This document shows, piece after piece, positions 1 through 6,548 of a stretch of 32,545 bases of DNA. The notes beneath the pieces are model-generated. The model was not told the DNA's origin. It did no database searches and saw only the letters and a program-made list of their open reading frames with translations. Source of the DNA: a virus; IMG/VR virus record IMGVR_UViG_3300027743_000065, positions 1-32,545 of that record, one strand, 5' to 3'. A program made the translations under genes and the position numbers. The stretch's first letter is position 1; the number at the start of each line of letters is the position of its first letter.

Positions 1-1
1 A

Positions 2-64
2 TGCCCTATCTTTATAGTAAGATTGGATGAAGACGCGCCACTCGATCCACAATATAAATTCTAG
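2..64 (+). CDS. C-terminal end of a truncated upstream gene (partial)
   Basis: This frame is open from the window edge to a TAG at 62-64. The last 20 codons read CPIFIVRLDEDAPLDPQYKF. The stop lies 8 nt before the next start, inside the same short gap that holds that gene's ribosome binding site, which matches the tight gene packing downstream. No start codon is visible, so the protein begins outside the window. The fragment is too short to assign a family. A chance open frame of 20 codons is possible, so confidence is low. Confidence 0.4.
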   Translation, partial: CPIFIVRLDEDAPLDPQYKF

Positions 65-72
65 GAGGAATT

Positions 73-684
73 ATGGTTGCAACAAATAAGTTACAGCAGG
101 CGGCACGGAAGATGTCGCCTGATGAGAAAAAGATGGCCACAATCAGTCTCCTTGTAGCGAAGTATGTGGCCATTTCCGAGGAGATCGATTCGAGGGAGGC
201 CGATCTCAAAATCAGGAAAATCGATCTTCGTAACATTGTTGAGGTTGAACTTCCTGAGGCCATGGATGAACTGGGGGTCACGCAATTTCAAACAGCTGAC
301 GGCTTAGAGATTGAAGTGAATAATGAGACCGCCGGCAACATCTCTGAAGCCAATAAGGAAGCCGCCCATAAGTGGCTCAGGGATAAAGGTTATGGCGATA
401 TTATCAAAACCCAACTAATTATTTGGTTGGGTAAGGGAGAAGATAAGTTAAAGTCAATCGTAACCACGTTTCTTGATAAGAAGAAAATTGGTTACGAAGA
501 TAAGGAAGGAGTTCATGCACAAACGTTGAGAGCATTCATTAAAGAATGCCGCAAAAATGGCGTAAAGTTACCCGAAGATCTCTTCGGGTTATATGATTAC
601 CGTGTTGCAAAGATAAAGAAACTAAAGAAAGATATGAGTAAAACCAATGAAAAAACAACCCACGCCCGCGCCAGCAAAAAATAA
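73..684 (+). CDS. Conserved phage early protein of unknown function (203 aa)
   Basis: A strong Shine-Dalgarno site (TAGGAGGAATT) sits just before the ATG. The N-terminal half (about residues 15-75) is charged and helical, likely a short coiled coil, and includes the segment LPEAMDELGVTQFQTADG. The middle holds GKGEDK and then KEGVHAQTLRAF near residues 150-160, and the tail has LPEDLFGLY. From memory, this layout (coiled coil, 'GxGED', 'KEGVHPQTLKAF', 'P-DLFG') recurs in uncharacterised proteins of phage replication regions, resembling DUF7173. I know of no assigned function. It is the first complete gene of the plus-strand operon and overlaps the next gene by 38 nt. Its role in DNA metabolism is inferred only from position. 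Confidence 0.8.
   Translation: MVATNKLQQAARKMSPDEKKMATISLLVAKYVAISEEIDSREADLKIRKIDLRNIVEVELPEAMDELGVTQFQTADGLEIEVNNETAGNISEANKEAAHKWLRDKGYGDIIKTQLIIWLGKGEDKLKSIVTTFLDKKKIGYEDKEGVHAQTLRAFIKECRKNGVKLPEDLFGLYDYRVAKIKKLKKDMSKTNEKTTHARASKK
570..589 (+). repeat. Perfect inverted repeat inside the first gene
   Basis: ACCCGAAGA (570-578) is the exact reverse complement of TCTTCGGGT (581-589), with two bases between. In RNA this would fold as about 8 bp around a 4-nt loop. It lies 57 nt before the start of the next gene. No U-run follows, so it is not a classical terminator. Confidence 0.5.
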
Positions 685-1558
685 ACCGGTACAAAAAGCA
701 TCCGTGAAAACGGCTCCACCGAAGGGCACAAAGAATGCTCTGGTGGTGAAAGAAAAAACCGCACCACCAGTAATTGCATCGTTAGCGAATAAGATGTATG
801 CGAATCGTAGTCGAGGACTACAAAATATTACCCTTGATGATGTAGCCATACCTTTCGTATCGATTATTCAATCGGGATCCCCACAGAAAAATCCGCGGCA
901 TGAGAAATATATAGAGGGTGCCGAAGAAGGAGATATATTCAACACGGTTACGAATGAATTATACGCATCCGTGGATATTGTCCCTACGGCCTACAAGAAA
1001 GTATTTGTGGAGTGGAAGGATCGAAAAACCGGCGGTGGATTTGTCCGTATTCATGATAAAAATTCGGCAATCGTTCAGAATGCAAAACGTAATGAGGACG
1101 GTAAGATTGTTCTTAGTAACGGTAACCTACTCGTAGAAACAGCCCAGTTCTTCGTATTACTTGTGGATGTAGATAACCAGGACGATATCGTGGGGGTTCA
1201 ACGGGCCGTACTTGCATTCACAAGCACCCAACTCAAGAAATCACGGAAATGGGTCACTCAGATGCGTGAGTTAATGTTAGACGGTGATGAGGGATTATTT
1301 AATCCACCCATGTTCGCCTATATCTATACAATATCAACACAGAGTGAGTCAAACGACAAGGGTTCGTGGTTCGGGTGGAACATTGAGATAAATAAAATGG
1401 TTGAATCCGAAAGATTATTCGATTTAGCCCAACAATATTCGATATCGATCGACGCCGGTGAAGGTCCTGAGGTTGATTATAGTAAATCAGGAATGGACAC
1501 AGATGTGGTTCCTCCGGTCGAAGACGGCAATGACGACGATGAGCATGACGCCTATTAA
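647..1558 (+). CDS. Conserved phage protein, replication region (303 aa)
   Basis: The first 48 residues are rich in Lys, Pro and Ala and look like a disordered basic linker. The folded part begins near LQNITLDDVAIPFV, followed by QSGSPQ, KYIEGAEEGDIFN and VFVEWKDRKTGGGFV. The last 30 residues are very acidic and end in DDDEHDAY. A basic head and an acidic tail are typical of phage DNA-metabolism proteins; T7-type single-strand binding proteins carry such an acidic tail. A single-stranded DNA-binding role is therefore an inference from tail and position, not a family match. The gene sits directly before a primase. The start at 647 has a weak ribosome binding site and lies inside the previous gene, so coupled translation is likely. 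Another start further in is possible. Confidence 0.75.
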   Translation: MKKQPTPAPAKNKPVQKASVKTAPPKGTKNALVVKEKTAPPVIASLANKMYANRSRGLQNITLDDVAIPFVSIIQSGSPQKNPRHEKYIEGAEEGDIFNTVTNELYASVDIVPTAYKKVFVEWKDRKTGGGFVRIHDKNSAIVQNAKRNEDGKIVLSNGNLLVETAQFFVLLVDVDNQDDIVGVQRAVLAFTSTQLKKSRKWVTQMRELMLDGDEGLFNPPMFAYIYTISTQSESNDKGSWFGWNIEINKMVESERLFDLAQQYSISIDAGEGPEVDYSKSGMDTDVVPPVEDGNDDDEHDAY

Positions 1559-1600
1559 ATATTAATTGCGTAGTTAAATGTAGTCAGCATGTGTTATATA

Positions 1601-1625
1601 GGAGAGGGGCCAAAAACCCCTCTCC
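1601..1625 (+). promoter_or_regulatory. GC-rich hairpin in the leader of the primase gene
   Basis: GGAGAGGGG (1601-1609) pairs perfectly with CCCCTCTCC (1617-1625) around a 7-nt CCAAAAA loop. It lies in the largest gap of the early operon (1559-1642), 17 nt before the primase ATG and 8 nt before its GAGG ribosome binding site. No U-run follows, so an intrinsic terminator is not well supported. An mRNA-stability element, processing site or attenuator are alternatives. Confidence 0.55.
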
Positions 1626-1642
1626 ACTTTGGTGAGGTGGTC

Positions 1643-3151
1643 ATGAATGTAGTCGATAAATTTGCCGCTTTATTTCAGGGGCTCAAACGTGCTTATGGTA
1701 CGTATGAGATCGAAGAAGAAAAAGACGGTAAGAAAGTAGGGAGTGCAAGAACAATAGTAGGAAAGTATGATAGCAATAATTGGAAAAGTCATCTTAATGG
1801 TCATATCGGGTTAGGGATCATTCCGATCATGGACGATAATACCGTGTCATGGGGGGTAATCGACGTAGATCGTTACGATTTAAACCCGAAAGAATTTAGT
1901 TGTAGCATTCACACACTTCCTTTTGTAATGTGTCGATCAAAATCGGGAGGCCTGCACATATTCCTATTCACAAAAGAGACCGTGCCAGCATCATTGATGA
2001 AAAACAAGTTGACGGAAGCGGCGGGAACACTTGGATTTGGCGGGTGCGAAGTATTCCCTAAACAAACAAAGATAATTGCGTCTAAGGGTGATTTAGCTAA
2101 CTGGCTAAACATGCCTTATTTTAATGCGAAAGATACCGAACGTTATTGTATCGCGAATGGTACAATACTCTCGGTGGAAGAATTTATTGAATACGCTTAC
2201 TCGAAGCGTATTACAAAAAAGGAGCTCGAGAAATTTTCGGTACCGGTCGGCGGGCAATCTGACATATTCCCCGACGGTCCACCTTGCATAAATTATTTAG
2301 CAAAATTATCGTTCCCAAAGGGATCGCGTAATAATGGTCTTTTTGGTATCGGAGTTTACTTACGTAAATCTGATACCGAAAATTGGGAAACCGTACTTAA
2401 TGAATGTAATAAAAAATATATGAAACCTCCGCTCAATGTTTCGGAGGTTAAAATGGTAGTTAAGTCGTTAAATAAAAAGGTGTATAACTACAAATGCACC
2501 GACCAACCTTGTGTTTCACATTGCGATCGTGCACTTTGTTTAACTCGAGCGTATGGCATAACTGACGAATCTAATCACGTTATACCTGTGGTATCTTCGA
2601 TCATTAAATTCCTTACCGATCCCCCAATTTATTTTCTTGACGTTAATGGACGAAGGATCGGACCGGTGATTATAGACGAATTGATCGTGCCATTTCGGTT
2701 CCAACGTTTGTGTGCACAGGAATTAAATACCATGATCCCAACGATGAAAAGAACAGATTGGGACGGTATGTGGAATAGATTAATGGAGAATGTCGTAAAC
2801 GTGGATGTACCTTTCGAGGATTCAAACAAGGGACAACTCATGCAACGGTTGAACGAATTTTGCACGGGTCAAAAGATGACATCAAATATCGATCAAATAC
2901 TTGTTGGTCGAGTTTATTATAATGAGGAATTACTTGAGTATTGGTTTCGTGGCAGAGATTTCCTAGACTATATTTCTACACAATCATTTAAGGGGTTGGA
3001 CCCAAATGAGATTTACTCCATTTTAAAGAACTATGGTCTAACAAATAATACAATACAGGTAAAAGAAACGACGTTAAATGTGTGGGTTTACAAACCCACG
3101 ATTATTACAACACCCGTAGCGCCACACATGGAACCGGAGCACCCATACTAA
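1643..3151 (+). CDS. Archaeo-eukaryotic-type (AEP/PrimPol-like) primase
   Basis: The protein (502 aa) should make primers for phage DNA replication. GVIDVDRYD (Asp74, Asp76) matches AEP motif I, the metal-binding hDhD. SKSGGLHIF with His105 matches motif II (sxH). GGCEVFPKQTKI is the likely motif III region. A cysteine cluster further on (YKCTDQPCVSHC, then DRALCLTR) looks like the zinc-type module seen in phage AEP primases. The C-terminal part is probably a helical or winged-helix region. I chose the ATG at 1643 because GAGG lies 5 nt upstream. An in-frame ATG at 1589 would put the 1601-1625 hairpin inside the coding region and has no clear ribosome binding site. The stop overlaps the helicase start as TAATG. 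Confidence 0.85.
   Translation: MNVVDKFAALFQGLKRAYGTYEIEEEKDGKKVGSARTIVGKYDSNNWKSHLNGHIGLGIIPIMDDNTVSWGVIDVDRYDLNPKEFSCSIHTLPFVMCRSKSGGLHIFLFTKETVPASLMKNKLTEAAGTLGFGGCEVFPKQTKIIASKGDLANWLNMPYFNAKDTERYCIANGTILSVEEFIEYAYSKRITKKELEKFSVPVGGQSDIFPDGPPCINYLAKLSFPKGSRNNGLFGIGVYLRKSDTENWETVLNECNKKYMKPPLNVSEVKMVVKSLNKKVYNYKCTDQPCVSHCDRALCLTRAYGITDESNHVIPVVSSIIKFLTDPPIYFLDVNGRRIGPVIIDELIVPFRFQRLCAQELNTMIPTMKRTDWDGMWNRLMENVVNVDVPFEDSNKGQLMQRLNEFCTGQKMTSNIDQILVGRVYYNEELLEYWFRGRDFLDYISTQSFKGLDPNEIYSILKNYGLTNNTIQVKETTLNVWVYKPTIITTPVAPHMEPEHPY
3082..3099 (+). repeat. Perfect inverted repeat near the 3' end of the primase gene
   Basis: GTGGGTTT (3082-3089) is the reverse complement of AAACCCAC (3092-3099), separated by AC. 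It lies 52 nt before the helicase start, inside primase coding sequence. No U-run follows. Confidence 0.5.
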
Positions 3152-4674
3152 TGAAAACAACATTAATCATGGGACCCCCGGGAACGGGGAAAACAACCAC
3201 ATTAGTGAATATTCTAAAAAGTTCGCTTAAAAAATATAAGCCGTACGAGATTGCTTACTTATCGTTTACTCGTAAAGCCGCGTATGAAGCACGAGATCGC
3301 GTGATCACACAGGTCACCGGCTTTGCGCCCGAGGAATTTTTGTATATTTCAACGATACATTCGATCACGTTTAACCTCCTTGGATTATCCACAAGGGATA
3401 TGTTCGGATATGAACATGCTGTTTATCTTGGTAGGAAATTGGGTGTGGATTTATCAAATGTACATAGGGTTGTTGGTGATGATGACCTTCAGGTCGTTTC
3501 TTTTGCTCAGGATGAAGGTTCTATCATGTTGGCGATAGATAATTTTGCTCGGATCAAATGTATAACGTTACGCGAAGCGGCTAACCAGTTCAACTCAAGC
3601 ACTCCGATTGACTACGTAAAACTCGAATGGTTTTGCGAGAGTTATTCACGTTACAAGAAACATAACGGGATACTCGATTTCACGGACATACTCGAGCAAT
3701 ATATTGACCGTGGTATTGTCCCTAAATTGAAGGTCGTGATTATTGACGAGGCCCAAGATTTGTCATCGCTACAATGGCGCGTAATTGAAAAGTTAACTTG
3801 TAACGTTGATAAAGTGTATATAGCGGGGGACGACGATCAGGCTATATACGAGTGGGCGGGGGCGGATGTGGACAATTTCCTCCACATCAAAAAAGATGAG
3901 TATAAGGTCCTTGGTCAATCATACCGATTGCCGAGACAAATATATGAATATGCGAATCAGATCTCGTCAAGAATTGAGAACCGGTACCAAAAAGATTGGC
4001 TGCCGAACAATGACGAAGGATCGGTTTCGTATGTATCAAGTTGCGAGGAGTTACCGCTACAAACTGGTAACTGGATGATCCTGTGCCGTAACAAAATGTT
4101 TACAAAAACGTTTGAAAAACATTGTTGGTCGCAGGGTTTTTCATATAAGTCATACAACTTTGATTCATCAAAATTGGAGGCGATTACGGTCGCTAAATAT
4201 TGGGAAAAGATGAGGAATGGTTCGGCGTTGACGACGGATCAAGCGACATTGGTCTATAAATATCTACGCCCAGGTACGGGCGTGGACAAAAAATTTAGTA
4301 GAAATTTGAAATGGCGGCAGGACTTGCCGCTCACGATGAATAATCTCGTTGAATATTATGGACTATTAAAGACTGAGATATGGCACAAGTCGTTGGAGAA
4401 AATAAATCCAGGACTAGTATACTATATCATTGGTATGTTACGGCAAAAGGAACCGACAAATCACTATCGGATCCTGATCAGCACGATTCATGCCGTTAAG
4501 GGCGCAGAATGTGACAACGTGGTTGTGTGCCCTGATATGACGAATATGACCCATCTTTACATGAACAAGGATCATGCACGAGAAGATCGTGTCTTTTATG
4601 TGGCAACAACGAGGGCAAAAAAAGCTCTCTACTTATTATACCCGAAAAAAGAGCGCCATTATACGCTCCCGTAG
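3151..4674 (+). CDS. UvrD/PcrA-like superfamily 1 DNA helicase
   Basis: This 507-aa ATP-dependent 3'-5' type SF1 helicase would unwind DNA for phage replication or repair. The helicase motifs appear in order: motif I GPPGTGKT (residues 8-15), Ia region YLSFTRKAA, Ic region TIHSITFNLL, motif II DEAQD (near 199), motif III AGDDDQAIYEWAGAD, motif IV region GQSYRLPRQIY, motif V STIHAVKGAE and motif VI YVATTRAKKALYLL. It is shorter than bacterial UvrD or Rep (about 670-720 aa), mainly because the accessory 1B and 2B regions are reduced. The start at 3151 puts the Walker A motif at the usual N-terminal position and overlaps the primase stop by one base, so the two are probably co-translated. An upstream in-frame ATG at 3082 would add 23 residues with no helicase feature. 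Confidence 0.93.
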   Translation: MKTTLIMGPPGTGKTTTLVNILKSSLKKYKPYEIAYLSFTRKAAYEARDRVITQVTGFAPEEFLYISTIHSITFNLLGLSTRDMFGYEHAVYLGRKLGVDLSNVHRVVGDDDLQVVSFAQDEGSIMLAIDNFARIKCITLREAANQFNSSTPIDYVKLEWFCESYSRYKKHNGILDFTDILEQYIDRGIVPKLKVVIIDEAQDLSSLQWRVIEKLTCNVDKVYIAGDDDQAIYEWAGADVDNFLHIKKDEYKVLGQSYRLPRQIYEYANQISSRIENRYQKDWLPNNDEGSVSYVSSCEELPLQTGNWMILCRNKMFTKTFEKHCWSQGFSYKSYNFDSSKLEAITVAKYWEKMRNGSALTTDQATLVYKYLRPGTGVDKKFSRNLKWRQDLPLTMNNLVEYYGLLKTEIWHKSLEKINPGLVYYIIGMLRQKEPTNHYRILISTIHAVKGAECDNVVVCPDMTNMTHLYMNKDHAREDRVFYVATTRAKKALYLLYPKKERHYTLP

Positions 4675-4688
4675 AAAGGAGAAAGAAG

Positions 4689-4922
4689 ATGACGAGGAAT
4701 AGCATGAATAAGGAGCGACAAATTATTGATACGTGCCGATTATTAGAACAAATATTGGGGTTAGACCATGGCTTAATTACTAGTGATATATTTAACATGA
4801 TTAGTATTCTAATTATAGGAACATTTTATTCAGAAGAAATATCAGAAGAAATATACAAGTTGGCTGATGTGGTCGAGGAAACACTCGACCAAGAATTAGA
4901 AATAGCAAAATCATGGAGGTGA
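4689..4922 (+). CDS. Small hypothetical protein (77 aa)
   Basis: The ribosome binding site AAAGGAG is well placed before the ATG. The sequence starts MTRNSMNKERQIIDTC, has a hydrophobic stretch (MISILIIGTFYS) around residues 36-47 and an acidic C-terminal helix (EEISEEIYKLADVVEETL). I recognise no family. It lies between the helicase and a second tiny gene, whose start is 3 nt past its stop. Size, packing and composition fit the small accessory or host-takeover genes phages keep in early operons, but no function can be read from the sequence. Confidence 0.65.
   Translation: MTRNSMNKERQIIDTCRLLEQILGLDHGLITSDIFNMISILIIGTFYSEEISEEIYKLADVVEETLDQELEIAKSWR
4870..4891 (+). repeat. Perfect inverted repeat near the 3' end of the 77-aa gene
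   Basis: TGGTCGAG (4870-4877) and CTCGACCA (4884-4891) are perfect complements around a GAAACA loop. The hairpin lies 34 nt before the next start codon, inside coding sequence. Confidence 0.5.
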
Positions 4923-4925
4923 CAC

Positions 4926-5105
4926 ATGAGCATATCATTGAAAGAAGCTAAACGTTTAGTAAAAGAATTAGATGAACTTGATGAACTAACTGATTGGGAA
5001 TCACGGTTTATCGAGTCAATGGTTGATTGGGTGATTGAACAAAATCGTCACCCAACAGAAAAGCAATCGAATATATTACAAAGAATGGAGGAAGATTATT
5101 TATGA
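4926..5105 (+). CDS. Small hypothetical protein (59 aa)
   Basis: ATG at 4926 follows a GGAGGTGACAC ribosome binding site that overlaps the end of the previous gene. The frame runs to TGA at 5103-5105 and overlaps the next start by 4 nt (ATGA). The product begins MSISLKEAKRLVKELDEL and has 59 residues. It is predicted helical and acidic, with DELDELTDWESRFIESMVDW and a C-terminal ILQRMEEDYL. No family is recognised. The strong ribosome binding site and the ATGA coupling on both sides are the main support that it is real. The size suits a small regulator or an inhibitor of a host protein, but that is a guess. Confidence 0.7.
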   Translation: MSISLKEAKRLVKELDELDELTDWESRFIESMVDWVIEQNRHPTEKQSNILQRMEEDYL

Positions 5106-6313
5106 GACACATATTCGCCAAGAATGTAAATTATGCCTTCGTCGAAGGTATAACCTTAATCGGTAAATACCATATAGAAGTAGCACCGAGAGGTATGAAG
5201 ACGTTTGAATTTGATTCACCCGTTGTTACACAATACCAATTTCCATGCGAATGTATATTATTCAACCGGTTCCGCCAGATTAATCCATTTTTCCATTTCT
5301 TTGAATCATTATGGATATTGGCAGGAAGAAATGATGTGGAGTTTCTTCGTCAATTTAACGAAAAAGTTGTAGACTTTTCTGATAATGGTGGTCAATTCCA
5401 TGGAGCCTATGGATATCGATTAAGAAAACTTGAAAGAATAGTTATTCCGTCGTATAAGCGCACTATAATAGACACTATAACGATCAAGAGAGATCAGTTA
5501 GTCGAGATCGTAAAACTCTTGAAAAGAGATCCTAGTTCTCGGCAGGGGGTTCTTCAAATATGGGACCCGATAATCGACTTGAATGTCGAATCATCCGATA
5601 TTCCTTGTAACACGACCGCCTATTTCAAGATACGAGGCAATTATTTAAATATGTCCGTCTTTTGCCGGTCGAACGATCTCATCTGGGGAGCCTATGGTAC
5701 AGATTGTGTGCAATTTAGTACCATACAACAATATCTAGCCATGAAGTTAGGATTATCTGTAGGAACGTATCACCACTGGAGCGATAGTTTACACGTGTAT
5801 ATCGAACGACCAGATTGGGAATTATATAGTAGTATGGCTGAATGTGGACGATTACTCGCTGAGGATCCATATTTAACGGGCGACATTATTCCGAGATATA
5901 TAATTGGTGACGCCGATCAATTCGATCTTGATATGGAGTTATTTTTTCATATATGGAAAGAACTTTGTGCTAATATCGACCACATTTATGGAATAAATTT
6001 ATGCCCTGGACCCATGAGAAACGACAATTATGAATGGTACCATGACCTAATCGACCGTTTTGATCATCCATATTTTCGAACAGCCGTTATTCCAATGTTC
6101 GTTATGTGGCGATATCATTTATGTTGGAAGAAGTACGGTAAGTTACCGAAACATCATACCCCGATTAAGGATTTACTATATAGTCATGATGACTTAAGGT
6201 GCGATTGGATACTGGCCGCCGTAAGGTGGCTATTCAAGAAAGAACACAAAGAGGTTCTTCATGTTGACGATTGGATTTATTCTAGTAATTATCGTAATAA
6301 TTTTTTGGTGTAG
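5102..6313 (+). CDS. Thymidylate synthase-fold pyrimidine hydroxymethylase, possibly dCMP-specific
   Basis: Enzymes of this fold add a one-carbon group from methylene-tetrahydrofolate to C5 of dUMP or dCMP. Visible landmarks of the 403-aa protein are Glu68 in ESLWILAGRND (the conserved TS Glu), the nucleophile Cys169 in DIPCNTTAYF, phosphate-binding Arg189 in CRSNDLIWGAYGTD, and HHWSDSLHVY (224-233), matching the TS H-x-x-D-x-H-x-Y region. Asp201 falls where dUMP enzymes carry the Asn that reads the uracil ring; T4 gp42 (dCMP hydroxymethylase) has Asp there. That points to dCMP, but the alignment includes a one-residue gap and was done by eye. About 160 residues follow the core, unlike bacterial ThyA (264 aa). 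The start overlaps the 59-aa gene. Plain thymidylate synthase or dUMP hydroxymethylase are alternatives. Confidence 0.82.
   Translation: MRHIFAKNVNYAFVEGITLIGKYHIEVAPRGMKTFEFDSPVVTQYQFPCECILFNRFRQINPFFHFFESLWILAGRNDVEFLRQFNEKVVDFSDNGGQFHGAYGYRLRKLERIVIPSYKRTIIDTITIKRDQLVEIVKLLKRDPSSRQGVLQIWDPIIDLNVESSDIPCNTTAYFKIRGNYLNMSVFCRSNDLIWGAYGTDCVQFSTIQQYLAMKLGLSVGTYHHWSDSLHVYIERPDWELYSSMAECGRLLAEDPYLTGDIIPRYIIGDADQFDLDMELFFHIWKELCANIDHIYGINLCPGPMRNDNYEWYHDLIDRFDHPYFRTAVIPMFVMWRYHLCWKKYGKLPKHHTPIKDLLYSHDDLRCDWILAAVRWLFKKEHKEVLHVDDWIYSSNYRNNFLV
6215..6230 (+). repeat. Short GC-rich hairpin with a GNRA-type loop
   Basis: GCCGCC (6215-6220) can pair with GGTGGC (6225-6230), with one G-U pair, around a GTAA tetraloop, which belongs to the stable GNRA class. 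It lies 30 nt before the start of the overlapping small membrane-protein gene, inside the TS-like gene. Confidence 0.35.
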
Positions 6314-6548
6314 TATTGGAGGATTTTTCTGTGGTCAGGTTAATGTATTATGTAACAGTAAAATAATAAAACCTGACAAATATATGTATGTTTTTTGTAT
6401 TGTCCTTACGCCATATATACTAGTTCATCGTATTGGAGTATATTTAAATGTTAAAAAAGAAGAACGGAAAATTGATTTGGAGTCCAACAAAAGATCTACC
6501 AGACCTTTCGTCGGCAAGGATGATCGCAGTGGATACGGAGACCTATGA
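6261..6548 (+). CDS. Small two-helix membrane protein overlapping its neighbours (95 aa)
   Basis: Two hydrophobic helices are clear: TIGFILVIIVIIFWCSIGG (about residues 3-21) and YMYVFCIVLTPYILVHRIGV (about 42-61), followed by a charged tail. It overlaps the 3' end of the TS-like gene by 53 nt and the polymerase 5' end by about 100 nt, both in other frames. AGAGG lies 7 nt before the ATG. Without it there would be a 134-nt gap, unusual for this operon. The membrane part is coherent; the charged 3' tail may simply be what the polymerase reading frame allows. Function is unknown. A second small membrane protein follows the polymerase. Confidence 0.55.
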   Translation: MLTIGFILVIIVIIFWCSIGGFFCGQVNVLCNSKIIKPDKYMYVFCIVLTPYILVHRIGVYLNVKKEERKIDLESNKRSTRPFVGKDDRSGYGDL

